64,000 nt of DNA from an uncultured Gammaproteobacteria bacterium (GCA_938082545.1 CALKCL010000001.1:34664-98663), one strand, 5' to 3'; shown: positions 17,873-28,624, numbered from the stretch's first letter. Notes: a model not told the origin generated them from the sequence alone. A program made the numbers and translations.

Positions 17873-20800
17873 GTATTAGAGCACAAGATGTTGCTGGCAA
17901 TTTAGATATTGTGACTGAGGGATCTCCAATGAGGTTTGTCACCGCGGCATCCTTATTTGACGGACATGATGCAGCTATCAATGTGATGAGAAGAATGATC
18001 CAGGCTGAGGGAGTGGAAGTCATCCACTTAGGACACAATCGCTCAGTTGCCGACGTGGTTCGCGCAGCAATACAAGAAGACGCTGATGGAATTGCGATGA
18101 GTTCCTATCAAGGGGGCCATAACGAATATTTCAAATATATGGTCGATATGCTCCGAGAAGCGGGAGCCGGTCACATCCGTGTATTTGGGGGTGGTGGGGG
18201 AACAATCACACCTGAAGAAATTGCTGAATTAGAAGATTACGGGGTGGAACGTATCTATCACCCTAATGATGGAATGAAAATGGGTCTAGATGGGATGATT
18301 CGTGATCTAGTTGAACGCGCTAGTAAAGCACGACAATCCTCACAACTTCCCGACTCATTATCGATAGACGACTTCTATAGCGTGGCACGGACTTTATCTG
18401 CCCTGGAAGACTGCGTAATTGGGGAACAGAAGTTAGAAACACTCCGAAAAGAATGGAAAATGGCTTCCGGTACTACGCCTGTCATTGGTATTACAGGGAC
18501 AGGTGGCGCGGGCAAAAGTAGCGTTACTGACGAAATAATGTCTCGTTTCTGTCAATATTTTCCCGATAAGAAAATTGCAGTATTGGCGGTAGATCCTACC
18601 CGTAGAAGAACAGGTGGGGCACTGTTGGGCGATCGAATCAGGATGAATAGCCTTAGACATGAAAATCTATTTATGAGGTCGATGGCTACAAGAAGGCAGC
18701 ACCTTTCGACGAGCGAGATGCTAGCTGATGCAATTACCTTTCTGAAATCAGTTGGGTTTGACATGATTATTGTTGAAACGGCAGGCATAGGGCAGAGCGA
18801 TAGTCAGATTGTTGATTTGGTGGATATCTCCGCTTACATCATGACCAGCGAATACGGGGCAGCGAGCCAACTGGAAAAAATCGACATGCTCGACTTTGCT
18901 GATGTGATTGTTTTGAACAAGTACGACAAAAGAGGAGCGGAGGACGCTCTGCGAGATGTAAGAAAACAATGGAAAAGAAACCACGTCAAGTTTGATGCGA
19001 CGGATGAAGAAATCCCCGTGTACCCTACGATTGCAAGTCAGTTTAATGACCCCGGTATTTCCTGGATGTTTTCAGAACTTTGTCAAAAACTATGTACGTT
19101 AGTAGGTGATGATAGGTGGCTGGTGAATGCTGATAATGCTAACAAAGAACCTAGAGCAACAGTGCTGATCCCAGGACAAAGAGTTAGGTATCTAGCTGAG
19201 ATAGCGGAACAAGGGAGAAGTATTAATTCTACGATAGAGACCATGTGTGAGAACGCCGCCCGTGCGCAATACTGTCATGCGGCCTTGCGGGAGATAGGGG
19301 ATGACCTATTGCCTCTAGAGCTAGAGTCGTATTCACATTCTGCTTTAACTGAGGGGTCGGATAAATCTCTTCTGACTCTAAGGCAACGTTATAATTCTTC
19401 ACTCGAAGACATGGGGACTGAAGCACGACAGCTCTTGTTAGCTTGGCCAGAGAGACTTTCCGAAATAACTGCTGAAGAATACAACTACGATGTGCGCGGC
19501 AAAGTTGTCACGGGGAGCAACTATAAATTAAGTCTCAGTCGACAAAAAATTCCAAAGATAGCCCCTCCAAGGTTCGACGGATGGTCGGATCTCCTCCGAT
19601 TTTTGATGAAAGAAAATTTACCTGGTGCCTATCCCTATACCGGAGGTACATTCCCTTACAGACGAGAAGGTGAAGATCCAATTAGAATGTTTGCTGGTGA
19701 AGGGACTCCTGAGCGTACAAATAGACGATTTCATTACTTATCTGAAGGTCAACCCGCGGCCCGACTTTCTACTGCCTTTGATTCTGTTACTTTATATGGT
19801 GAGGATCCGCATGAAAGGCCAGACATTTACGGTAAAGTGGGAAACTCCGGAGTATCCATTGCTACGGTAGATGATGCGAAAAAACTTTATTCTGGTTTCG
19901 ACTTGTGCTCTCCAACTACTTCAGTTTCTATGACTATCAATGGACCAGCACCGATTATTCTTGCTTTTTTTATGAATGCGGCGATTGATCAACAAGTAGA
20001 GAAATACCTAAAAGAAACTGGGCAATGGCCTGCTGCGGAAGAGAAAATAGCTGAAATTTTCAAAGGCAAACAGCGCCCTTCATATGTGGGGCAATTGCCA
20101 CCTCAAAACGATGGTTTAGGACTTGGTTTGTTGGGCCTTTCCGGAGATCAATTGGTCGACGAAGAAACTTATCAAGAAATAAAAAACCGGACGTTAAAGT
20201 CTGTCAGAGGGACTGTCCAAGCGGATATCCTTAAAGAAGATCAAGCCCAAAATACCTGCATTTTTTCAACAGAGTTTGCAATGAAAGCTATGGGAGATAT
20301 GCAGGCGTACTTTGTACAGCAAGAGATTCGAAACTTCTATAGCGTTTCAATAAGCGGATACCATATTGCCGAAGCAGGGGCAAATCCAATCTCCCAACTG
20401 GCATTTACTCTGTCTAATGGTTTCACGATAGTAGAATACTATTTAGCTCGAGGTATGAGTATTGATGAGTTTGCGCCTAATCTAAGTTTTTTCTTTTCCA
20501 ACGGAATGGATCCTGAATACACCGTAATTGGCCGAGTGGCTCGACGGATATGGGCACGAGCGATGAGAGACCGCTATGGTGCTAGCGCCAAAAGCCAACA
20601 ACTTAAATATCATATTCAAACATCAGGACGAAGTCTGCATGCTCAAGAAATAAGCTTCAACGATATCCGAACAACCTTGCAAGCTCTTTATGCGCTTCTT
20701 GATAACTGTAATAGTTTACACACCAATGCCTATGATGAAGCCATAACCACACCTACTGAGGAATCTGTGCGACGTGCTGTTGCCATTCAATTGGTTATAA

Positions 20801-21309
20801 ACCGTGAGTTTGGCTTGAATATTTGTGAAAACACCTGGCAAGGGTCGTTCATTGCTAATGAACTAACGGATTTAGTTGAAGAAGCTGTCTATAAAGAGTT
20901 TGACAGTATATCTGAACGTGGAGGTGTCTTAGGTGCGATGGATACTATGTATCAACGCTCAAAAATTCAAGATGAAAGTATGTATTACGAGCACAAAAAG
21001 CATGATGGGAGTCTTCCCTTAATAGGCGTTAATACGTTTCTTCCAAAAGAAGGGCACGAAGACGCGGTTACCGTGTTAGAACTAATGAGATCAACAGATG
21101 TCGAGAAGCAAGAGCAAATCAAATCTCTAAGAAATTTTCAATCTATCCATAACATGCAGTGTAAAGATGAGCTTGCGGCCTTACAGGAGATTGCCAGGCA
21201 ACGGGGAAATGTATTCGAGAGGCTCATGACTACAGCAAAACATGCAACTCTAGGCCAAATCTCTGGAGCCTTATATGACGTTGGTGGCGAGTATAGGCGC
21301 AACATGTAG
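17869..21309 (+). CDS. icmF: Fused isobutyryl-CoA mutase (B12-binding domain + MeaB-type G-protein + mutase), IcmF
   Basis: 1146 aa; B12 domain (AASLFDGHDAAINVMRRMIQAEGVEVIHLGHNRS), GTPase P-loop GTGGAGKSSVTDE, mutase core (FPYRREGEDPIRMFAGEGTPERTNRRFHYLSEGQPAARLSTAFDSVTLYGEDP). Confidence 0.95.
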   Translation: MSIRAQDVAGNLDIVTEGSPMRFVTAASLFDGHDAAINVMRRMIQAEGVEVIHLGHNRSVADVVRAAIQEDADGIAMSSYQGGHNEYFKYMVDMLREAGAGHIRVFGGGGGTITPEEIAELEDYGVERIYHPNDGMKMGLDGMIRDLVERASKARQSSQLPDSLSIDDFYSVARTLSALEDCVIGEQKLETLRKEWKMASGTTPVIGITGTGGAGKSSVTDEIMSRFCQYFPDKKIAVLAVDPTRRRTGGALLGDRIRMNSLRHENLFMRSMATRRQHLSTSEMLADAITFLKSVGFDMIIVETAGIGQSDSQIVDLVDISAYIMTSEYGAASQLEKIDMLDFADVIVLNKYDKRGAEDALRDVRKQWKRNHVKFDATDEEIPVYPTIASQFNDPGISWMFSELCQKLCTLVGDDRWLVNADNANKEPRATVLIPGQRVRYLAEIAEQGRSINSTIETMCENAARAQYCHAALREIGDDLLPLELESYSHSALTEGSDKSLLTLRQRYNSSLEDMGTEARQLLLAWPERLSEITAEEYNYDVRGKVVTGSNYKLSLSRQKIPKIAPPRFDGWSDLLRFLMKENLPGAYPYTGGTFPYRREGEDPIRMFAGEGTPERTNRRFHYLSEGQPAARLSTAFDSVTLYGEDPHERPDIYGKVGNSGVSIATVDDAKKLYSGFDLCSPTTSVSMTINGPAPIILAFFMNAAIDQQVEKYLKETGQWPAAEEKIAEIFKGKQRPSYVGQLPPQNDGLGLGLLGLSGDQLVDEETYQEIKNRTLKSVRGTVQADILKEDQAQNTCIFSTEFAMKAMGDMQAYFVQQEIRNFYSVSISGYHIAEAGANPISQLAFTLSNGFTIVEYYLARGMSIDEFAPNLSFFFSNGMDPEYTVIGRVARRIWARAMRDRYGASAKSQQLKYHIQTSGRSLHAQEISFNDIRTTLQALYALLDNCNSLHTNAYDEAITTPTEESVRRAVAIQLVINREFGLNICENTWQGSFIANELTDLVEEAVYKEFDSISERGGVLGAMDTMYQRSKIQDESMYYEHKKHDGSLPLIGVNTFLPKEGHEDAVTVLELMRSTDVEKQEQIKSLRNFQSIHNMQCKDELAALQEIARQRGNVFERLMTTAKHATLGQISGALYDVGGEYRRNM

Positions 21310-21313
21310 TCAT

Positions 21314-22135
21314 ATGTCTTTGTTCATCGACGATCACGGACAGAAGCATGAGAGCGCTGGCTCAAACCCCAGGATTGTGTCGTTGGTGCCTAGTATTACA
21401 GAATTGCTCTTTGAACTAGGATTGGAAGAAGAAATAGTTGGTAGAACCGGGTTTTGCATTCACCCCAAAACACAAGTTGAACGAGTCCCTAAACTAGGGG
21501 GCACTAAAGATGTCGATTTGAAAAAACTGAAGGCGCTAGAGCCAACCCATGTGATTCTAAATATAGACGAAAACACTTTAGCAACTTTTAATTTGATTAG
21601 TAAATTTGTCCAAAATATTATTGTCACACACCCTAACGCTCCCGAAGATAATATAAAATTGTATCGATTAATTGGTGGGGTTTTTAACCGTTCTCAAATG
21701 GCTGAATCTCTGGTGGGGCAATTTGAACAAAAACTATTGTGCCTTCGACTGAATCAAAAACACTTGCCGCAGAGGAAAATTCTTTATTTGATTTGGAAGA
21801 AACCGTGGATGTCTGTGAATAGAGACACGTATATCGCAAACATGTTAAAGCTCATAAACTGCAGAGTAGTAACATATAGATGCGAGGCTAGATATCCAAC
21901 ATGCAGCTTGGAGTCGCTACTTTCATATGAGACTGATATGTGCCTGTTAAGTAGTGAACCGTACCCATTTAAGAGCAAACACATTGTGGAACTCGAGTCC
22001 CTTTTAAACCTATTTGATAAAGTACGATTGGTCGATGGAGAAATGTTTTCGTGGTACGGAAGCCGTGCTATTTTAGCTCTCGATTATTTAGACTCATTGA
22101 ACCAAGATTGGCTTGCTCGGGAAACGCGTTTATGA
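21314..22135 (+). CDS. BtuF-like cobalamin/helical-backbone metal receptor family protein without obvious signal peptide
   Basis: ORF 21275..22135, likely ATG 21314. PRIVSLVPSITELLFELGLEEEIVGRTGFCIHP, VPKLGGTKDVDLKKLKALEPTHVI. Confidence 0.85.
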   Translation: MSLFIDDHGQKHESAGSNPRIVSLVPSITELLFELGLEEEIVGRTGFCIHPKTQVERVPKLGGTKDVDLKKLKALEPTHVILNIDENTLATFNLISKFVQNIIVTHPNAPEDNIKLYRLIGGVFNRSQMAESLVGQFEQKLLCLRLNQKHLPQRKILYLIWKKPWMSVNRDTYIANMLKLINCRVVTYRCEARYPTCSLESLLSYETDMCLLSSEPYPFKSKHIVELESLLNLFDKVRLVDGEMFSWYGSRAILALDYLDSLNQDWLARETRL

Positions 22136-22314
22136 AAATAACATCGCCATGTATCAATCTGTGTGTGATTGAAGATGAACATTGTGCTGGATGCCTACGA
22201 ACGAGCGCAGAAATCTCTAATTGGCTGTTATATTCTGAAACAGAAAGAGCTATCGTTATGAGGCAACTTGGAGATAGGAAGAGACAAAAGCTGGAATTAA
22301 ACTTGTCGAAATAA
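22132..22314 (+). CDS. DUF1289 domain-containing small protein
   Basis: ATG at 22132 overlaps the previous stop (ATGA). MKITSPCINLCVIEDEHCAGCLRTSAEISNW: Cys-rich DUF1289 pattern. Confidence 0.85.
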   Translation: MKITSPCINLCVIEDEHCAGCLRTSAEISNWLLYSETERAIVMRQLGDRKRQKLELNLSK

Positions 22315-22347
22315 ATGGCATTAACATATTAAAGAGGGAATTTAGAG

Positions 22348-23139
22348 ATGGATTTTGAAACCATAACATTTGAACGCGACGGTGCAGTTGCGATAATCAC
22401 GTTAAATAGGCCTGATGCCGCAAACAGCTTGAATGCCAAGATGTCAGAAGAGCTGGTTAAAATAGCTACCCATTGTGACTCCAATTCTGACATTCGGGCG
22501 GTAGTGTTTACTGGTGCCGGAAAAATGTTTTCGGCCGGCGGTGACCTCCATTCCTTTGCAGCGGAAGGTGACGGAATGGCTGAGTATATGCGTTATGCAA
22601 CAGCAGGATTGCACGCTGCAGTATCTCGCTTTGCTAGAATGAATGCTCCTTTCTTAGTTGCTGTAAACGGTGTCGCAGCAGGGGCCGGATTTTCTATGGC
22701 AATTACCGGTGATATGGTTTTTGCCGCCGATACTGCGAAATTCACGGAAGCGTACACTAAAGCTGGCGTTTCACCGGACGGAAGTAGTACTTGGTTTCTA
22801 CCCCGTCTAATAGGCAAAGTGAAAGCAATGCAATTAATCATGATGAACGATGTGCTGACCGCGGAACAGGCGCTTGATTGGGGGCTTATCAATGAGGTGG
22901 TTCCTGCGGATAAATTGATGTCTCGAGTAATGGAAGTAGCTCATCAGCTTGCCAAAGGTCCGACTTTGGCTTACGGCGAAGCAAAACGATTGGTTGTCGA
23001 CAGCTTGAGCAATGGATTAGAGACGCAAATGGAATTAGAGACTCGTGCCATTTCGGGACTAGCGAGGGCGTCTAAAGACACCCAAGAAGGTATTGCTGCT
23101 TTTGTCGGGAAGAGAAGCCCCGATTTTAAAGGACATTAG
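22348..23139 (+). CDS. Enoyl-CoA hydratase/isomerase family protein
   Basis: 263 aa; crotonase fold: VAIITLNRPDAANSLNAKM, FSAGGDLHSF, NGVAAGAGFSMAI. Confidence 0.94.
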   Translation: MDFETITFERDGAVAIITLNRPDAANSLNAKMSEELVKIATHCDSNSDIRAVVFTGAGKMFSAGGDLHSFAAEGDGMAEYMRYATAGLHAAVSRFARMNAPFLVAVNGVAAGAGFSMAITGDMVFAADTAKFTEAYTKAGVSPDGSSTWFLPRLIGKVKAMQLIMMNDVLTAEQALDWGLINEVVPADKLMSRVMEVAHQLAKGPTLAYGEAKRLVVDSLSNGLETQMELETRAISGLARASKDTQEGIAAFVGKRSPDFKGH

Positions 23140-23144
23140 ACTTC

Positions 23145-24152
23145 ATGAAAGCGCTAGTTCTTAGGGAAATTGGTGGGCCGGGTAACCTCTCGATAGAAAC
23201 GATTGAGACACCCACGCCGGGTAAAGGACAGGTGAGAGTCAAGCTGAAAGCAGCTGCACTTAACCGTCGTGATGTTTGGATAACTCTGGGCCAATATCCT
23301 AAAATAACCTTTCCTTGTGTTGCTGGTTCAGACGGAGCCGGTATAGTCGATGCTGTTGGAGAAAATGTATCTGATGCCTTAATAGGCAATGAAGTTGTTA
23401 TTTATCCTGCACTGGACTGGGGAGAAGATCCACTGTGCGGGGGAAAAGAATTTAGAGTGCTCGGAATGCCAGACCAAGGCACTTTTGCTGAATATATCTG
23501 TGTTCCCGCGGAGTCCATATCCGCGAAGCCGAAACATTTGAGTTGGGCCGAGGCAGCGGCTATCCCTCTCGCCGGTTTGACAGCTTGGAGAGCCGTTGTC
23601 ACACACGGACAGGTTAAGGCAGGCCAAAAAGTTCTTGTTACGGGGATTGGTGGTGGGGCCGCAGGGTTTGCCTTGAGATGGGCGCTAGCCAAGGGTGCTG
23701 AAGTAGTCTGTACTTCAAGCAGTCAAGATAAAATTGAGGCCGCTTGTCGGTTAGGCGCTCGTGATGGTTATGATTACACCGATGTTAACTGGGTCAAACA
23801 ACTTAAGGCTGAAGTCGGTAGTGTCGACTTAGTGATTGATAGTGCTGGAGGAGATGGCATGCCTCAAGTCCTTGATTCATTGAAAAACGGCGGTCGGTAT
23901 GTCTTTTTTGGCGCGACAAGAGGAAATTGCTCTTCGGGTTTGAATATGGCGAAGCTGTTTTTTAAACAGATTCGAATTCAAGGTACGACGATGGGTATGC
24001 CTGGGGAATTCAAGGAGATGATGGATTTTGTGTCTGAAAACAAAATAAGGCCAGTGATAGATAGTGTTTATGCCTTTGCAGATGGCATAACAGCGCATCA
24101 GAGAATGTTAGATTCAGAACAAATGGGCAAACTAGTGATAACTTTTGAGTAA
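23145..24152 (+). CDS. Zinc-type/quinone-oxidoreductase-like MDR alcohol dehydrogenase
   Basis: 335 aa; ALNRRDVWITLGQYP, VAGSDGAGIVDAVGENV, VLVTGIGGGAAGFAL. Confidence 0.92.
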   Translation: MKALVLREIGGPGNLSIETIETPTPGKGQVRVKLKAAALNRRDVWITLGQYPKITFPCVAGSDGAGIVDAVGENVSDALIGNEVVIYPALDWGEDPLCGGKEFRVLGMPDQGTFAEYICVPAESISAKPKHLSWAEAAAIPLAGLTAWRAVVTHGQVKAGQKVLVTGIGGGAAGFALRWALAKGAEVVCTSSSQDKIEAACRLGARDGYDYTDVNWVKQLKAEVGSVDLVIDSAGGDGMPQVLDSLKNGGRYVFFGATRGNCSSGLNMAKLFFKQIRIQGTTMGMPGEFKEMMDFVSENKIRPVIDSVYAFADGITAHQRMLDSEQMGKLVITFE

Positions 24153-24210
24153 TTAACTGGACGACTAGGCTGCTGAATGAATTGAGATACGGGATATATG
24201 AGAGGTTAGT

Positions 24211-25005
24211 ATGGACGAAGAATTCGAAACTATATTGATTGAAAGACCCAGTCCGCACGTTATGGTTCTTAAATTCAACAGGCCAGAACGTGCTAACGCG
24301 ATGAACACCCAAATGGGCTTAGACTTAAGACAGGTATTCTTGGATCTCTATGTGGATACAAACGATGTTCGCTGTCTCGTGGTTACAGGTGCGGGAGAAA
24401 AAATATTTAGCGCTGGAGGAGATTTAAAAGATCGACACGGGATGACTGAAAGGCAGTGGAAAGCTCAGCATGCCATTTTTGAACAAATGGTTCGTCTTAT
24501 GAAAGATTGTCCTGTCCCTATAATTGGTGCGGTAAATGGCGCTGCTTACGGAGGCGGGTGTGAGTTCGCCTTAGGCTGTGATTTTTTATATGCATCTGAG
24601 ATTGCACGTTTCGCACTCACGGAAATTACCCTAGGTATTATGCCCGGAGCGGGAGGCACCTTAAATCTGCCTCATGCGGTAGGAGAAAGGCGTGCGCGGG
24701 AACTGATATATACGGGAAAACCTTTTAGTGCGAAAGAAGCTTACGATTGGGGATTGGTGAATGAAATTTTCCCGCTAAAAGAACTTATGAATGAGACGCT
24801 GAAGTGCGCCGAAACGATCGCCAACAATGCGCCGTTGTCTGTAAGACAAGCGAAAAAGTCGATCAGTGTGTCTATGCAGGCAGATAGAAGTACAGGTTAT
24901 ATGTATGAACTAGAGGCTTATAATCAAATGATTCCAACGAATGATCGGAATGAGGGAATTACTGCTTTTAATGAAAAGCGTAAGCCAAATTTCACAGGGA
25001 CATGA
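24211..25005 (+). CDS. Enoyl-CoA hydratase/isomerase family protein
   Basis: 264 aa; VLKFNRPERANAMNTQM, FSAGGDLKDRHGM, NGAAYGGGCEFALGCD. Confidence 0.94.
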   Translation: MDEEFETILIERPSPHVMVLKFNRPERANAMNTQMGLDLRQVFLDLYVDTNDVRCLVVTGAGEKIFSAGGDLKDRHGMTERQWKAQHAIFEQMVRLMKDCPVPIIGAVNGAAYGGGCEFALGCDFLYASEIARFALTEITLGIMPGAGGTLNLPHAVGERRARELIYTGKPFSAKEAYDWGLVNEIFPLKELMNETLKCAETIANNAPLSVRQAKKSISVSMQADRSTGYMYELEAYNQMIPTNDRNEGITAFNEKRKPNFTGT

Positions 25006-25011
25006 AACTTC

Positions 25012-25962
25012 ATGAAGACGTCAAATAACCTGTCTAATAATGTTTGGGTTAGAGAAGTGGGGACCAGAGATGGCCTGCAGAGTATAGATACTATCTTCAC
25101 TACAGACTCAAAAATTGAATGGATAAAACAAGAAGCTGCTGCTGGAATTCCTGAAATTGAGGTCGGTTCATTCGTCCCCGCAAAATTGCTGCCTCAATTA
25201 GCTGACACGACCGACGTCATATCACAAACCTGCAAAATTAATGGTTTGCGGGTGTCGGCACTTGTTCCGAATTTTCGCGGCGCAATTGATGGTATGGGTT
25301 CAGGAGTTCATCAATTAAATTACGTTTTGTCGGTTTCAGAAGCGCATAGTCAGGCAAATACAAGAAAAACAGTTGAGGAGGCGGTATTAGATTTCAGCCG
25401 CATTGTCAGTTATCGAAAAGATAATCCAGAATACCACCATGTTCTTCTCGGAGCTGGTTTAGCTACAGCATTTGGTTGCACTATAGCCGGTCAAATTGAT
25501 GAGAAAGATGTACTGAATACATTAGAAGCTCTTCTCGAATTTTCACCTGATGAAGTAGTTGTTGCGGATACAGTGGGTTTTGCGAATCCCGCTCAATGTC
25601 GCAGAATTTTCAAGCAAGTGCTTGCTATGACAGGGAGTATTCCAGTGAGTGCACATTTCCACGATACCCGTGGATTGGGGCTGGCTAATGTCGCTGCGGC
25701 TTTAGATGTAGGCGTTAGACGATTTGATGCGTCGCTCGGTGGACTAGGAGGCTGTCCTTATGCCCCTGGTGCAAGTGGAAACGTCGTGACCGAAGACTTG
25801 GTCTTCATGTTAGACGCCATGGGCATGGATACAGGGATCTCATTGGACAAACTATTGCTCGCTCGAACGTTCATGGAAAGCAATCTAAATGGCGAAGTTA
25901 CGAAAGGTGCATTTGTACATGCCGGGTTCCCCAAAGGGTTCAAGTCAGAAAGTGTATTTTAA
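25012..25962 (+). CDS. Hydroxymethylglutaryl-CoA lyase family protein
   Basis: 316 aa; VREVGTRDGLQSI, EVGSFVPAKLLPQLADT, HFHDTRGLGLAN, GGLGGCPYAPGASGNVVTED. Confidence 0.94.
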   Translation: MKTSNNLSNNVWVREVGTRDGLQSIDTIFTTDSKIEWIKQEAAAGIPEIEVGSFVPAKLLPQLADTTDVISQTCKINGLRVSALVPNFRGAIDGMGSGVHQLNYVLSVSEAHSQANTRKTVEEAVLDFSRIVSYRKDNPEYHHVLLGAGLATAFGCTIAGQIDEKDVLNTLEALLEFSPDEVVVADTVGFANPAQCRRIFKQVLAMTGSIPVSAHFHDTRGLGLANVAAALDVGVRRFDASLGGLGGCPYAPGASGNVVTEDLVFMLDAMGMDTGISLDKLLLARTFMESNLNGEVTKGAFVHAGFPKGFKSESVF

Positions 25963-26025
25963 AACAGTAAATAATTCATGTTTAGCTCATTAAGCCATGA
26001 ATGTAAGAAATGAGGGAGATAGGGT

Positions 26026-27498
26026 ATGAATACAGAAGTCGATTATAAAGTAATTGTTATTGGAGCAGGGTCATCAGGGCTCTGTATGGCTATAAAGTTG
26101 AAAGAGCAAGGAATTGATGATCTTGTACTTTTGGACAAAGCCAGCGGGCTGGGCGGCACTTGGTACCACAACACCTATCCTGGCGCAGAGTGTGACGTCC
26201 AGTCACATTTGTATTCTTTTTCATTCGAACCGAAACTAGATTGGTCGCAACCTTTTGGAGGCCAGAGAGAAATTCTTCAGTACTTAAATCACTGCGCTGA
26301 CAAGTACGATATTCGTCGGCACATAAGATTTAATACGGGCGTAAAAAAAGCCATTTGGAACGATGAGTTAAACTACTGGAAGGTGACAACGGAAGATGGT
26401 CAAACGTTGACTGCAACAGCAGTTGTGAGCGCTCTTGGAATGTTTAACAACGTGGTTTGGCCTAAAATTAAAGGGATGTCTGATTTCAAGGGAAAAACGT
26501 TTCATTCCGCCCGCTGGGATCATGAAATCGACTTGACCAACAAAAAAGTTGCTGTTGTAGGTATAGCCGCTAGTGCCATTCAGTTTGTGCCTGAGATCGC
26601 TGAGAAAGTGTGCCAACTAAATCTTTTTCAACGAACCGCAAATTGGGTTGTGCCAAAAAAGAACACTCCTTATTTACCTGAAGAACTTGAGTCGTTTATA
26701 GCTGATCCTGAATTAGTGTCTACTAGCCGGGAAGAAACTTATAGGTTATGGAATACTTTAGCTACGTTTAACGATAAAAAAATATTGAAGAAAATTGAGC
26801 ATTCAGGCCTTGAACGCATTGCTCAAGTGGATGATCCTGAAACGCAAAGGAAGCTGACGCCGAAGCACCCGTTCGGCTGTAAGCGTCCTTTGTTTTCGGA
26901 CGTCTATTATCCGGTCTTCAATATGCAGCATGTGAGTTTGATTACCGAGGATATTGCTGAGATCACAGAAGCAGGTGTTGTCACCGTGGATGGACAGGTC
27001 AGTGAAGTCGATGTCATTATTTATTCTACGGGTTTTGAGACAACAACTTATCTAAACGCTATTGAAGTGTGCGGAAGGAAAGGACAGAGCTTAACTGATG
27101 CATGGTCTGATGGAGCACAAGCCTATCTAGGCGTGACAACCAGCGGGTTTCCAAACTTATTTATGCTTTATGGGCCTAACACTAATCAGGGGTGTATCTT
27201 GGTTATGATTGAACAACAGGTCAAATACATTATGAGGCAGCTTAATCGTCTGGAAACAGAGAACATAGCTTGGTTGGACGTTAAAAAAGATGTCATGGAT
27301 CATTTTAACGAGCAGCTTCAAGTTGATATTAAAAATGTTGACGTTTGGCAACATTCGTGTGGAAATGATTTTTATTATAGAGCGGGGCCATCTGGACGGT
27401 TTGTAACTCAGTGGCCGAAATCTATGGATGATTTTGCATTGGCCGCGGGAAAGAAGGATGAAAGTTTCTATGAAGCTGGAGAGCTACCTGCTAACTAA
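26026..27498 (+). CDS. Flavin-containing Baeyer-Villiger-type monooxygenase
   Basis: 490 aa; GAGSSGLCMA Rossmann motif, FKGKTFHSARWD matches the BVMO fingerprint FxGxxxHxxxW[PD]. Confidence 0.92.
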   Translation: MNTEVDYKVIVIGAGSSGLCMAIKLKEQGIDDLVLLDKASGLGGTWYHNTYPGAECDVQSHLYSFSFEPKLDWSQPFGGQREILQYLNHCADKYDIRRHIRFNTGVKKAIWNDELNYWKVTTEDGQTLTATAVVSALGMFNNVVWPKIKGMSDFKGKTFHSARWDHEIDLTNKKVAVVGIAASAIQFVPEIAEKVCQLNLFQRTANWVVPKKNTPYLPEELESFIADPELVSTSREETYRLWNTLATFNDKKILKKIEHSGLERIAQVDDPETQRKLTPKHPFGCKRPLFSDVYYPVFNMQHVSLITEDIAEITEAGVVTVDGQVSEVDVIIYSTGFETTTYLNAIEVCGRKGQSLTDAWSDGAQAYLGVTTSGFPNLFMLYGPNTNQGCILVMIEQQVKYIMRQLNRLETENIAWLDVKKDVMDHFNEQLQVDIKNVDVWQHSCGNDFYYRAGPSGRFVTQWPKSMDDFALAAGKKDESFYEAGELPAN

Positions 27499-28624
27499 GG
27501 CGTTTGAGACCGGCAACTAGCTTTAACAAAGACTGTGCATTGAACGCTGGTAAGAATTCGTCAATGTAGGGCATGGCTGCTTTCATTGTTTTAGCTCTAA
27601 TTTCAAAACTTGAAGACCCATACATAGGATTAATCCAGACGATAGACCTAGTTCTTCGCTTTGCAAGTTCAAGCTCACGTGTGACGCCAGCAATATCACC
27701 AGTGTCGTAGCCGTCGCTGACTACTATTAAAACAGTACTCCGGGAAGAACCTTCTGCGAGAACATTTCTATTAACGTCCGTCAGCGCTTTGGCTATGTTG
27801 GTGCCCCCGCTCCAATGGCGTACAGTTTTAGCTACCTTAGCAAGGACCTCTACTACGTCATGGCCTCTAAGAAGCGGTGTAATGTCATTTGTTTGAGTGC
27901 TAAAGACAATTGTTCTCGAGTTCTTCAGTGTTTTTTGTACACCAAGCATCAATTGCAGAAGAAAAGGATTGAAAACGTCCATCGAGCCACTGACATCACA
28001 CAGCAAGACGATTCGGGTTTTGCGTACCTTAGGGATTGTGCGAGACAAGTTTATAAGTTCCATACCAAAAGGCACGGATTTTCTGACTGACTTGCGTATG
28101 TCAATCTTAGCGCCATGAAGATCGTTTTGGCTTCGTCGAGATGGTCGGGTAGCTAGGCGTCTGGATAATTCACGAATAAGCTTATGAAGGGGAGGTGCTA
28201 ATGGGTCCCATCTCATGCGCAAGTTAGCTTTACGAGCAACAGCAGCCTCGGAAAAAGAATCACTTTCGCTAATCATGTCTCTATGGCCTTCGTTAGAAAG
28301 CCCGGCGTCCAGAGATCCTTTGATCATTTCCGAATTAGCTAAAATATAATCGCCTTCACTTTCTGAGGTATTGTTCCAATAACGATTGAAAACCCGATCA
28401 AAAATGATTTCTTCTTCCTTAGTGGATGCTAGGTTAAGACGAAGCGCCAGCTGATATTCATCTTTGTTGCTTATATCTATACAGCTAAGAGTTTTGAACA
28501 CGTCGATGCTACGAGCGGGAGTAATTACCAGGCCAGCATTTCTTGCCGCGCTACAAATATTGAGTGTATGAGATGCAACTGCGTTATTTTCGTTGTTATT
28601 TTCTTCAAATTTTTTTGTCGTCAA
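27491..28624 (-). CDS. VWA domain-containing protein (CoxE-like)
   Basis: 377 aa; MIDAS-type LLCDVSGSMDVF; adjacent to a MoxR ATPase. Confidence 0.88.
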   Translation of the reverse strand: MTTKKFEENNNENNAVASHTLNICSAARNAGLVITPARSIDVFKTLSCIDISNKDEYQLALRLNLASTKEEEIIFDRVFNRYWNNTSESEGDYILANSEMIKGSLDAGLSNEGHRDMISESDSFSEAAVARKANLRMRWDPLAPPLHKLIRELSRRLATRPSRRSQNDLHGAKIDIRKSVRKSVPFGMELINLSRTIPKVRKTRIVLLCDVSGSMDVFNPFLLQLMLGVQKTLKNSRTIVFSTQTNDITPLLRGHDVVEVLAKVAKTVRHWSGGTNIAKALTDVNRNVLAEGSSRSTVLIVVSDGYDTGDIAGVTRELELAKRRTRSIVWINPMYGSSSFEIRAKTMKAAMPYIDEFLPAFNAQSLLKLVAGLKRLS

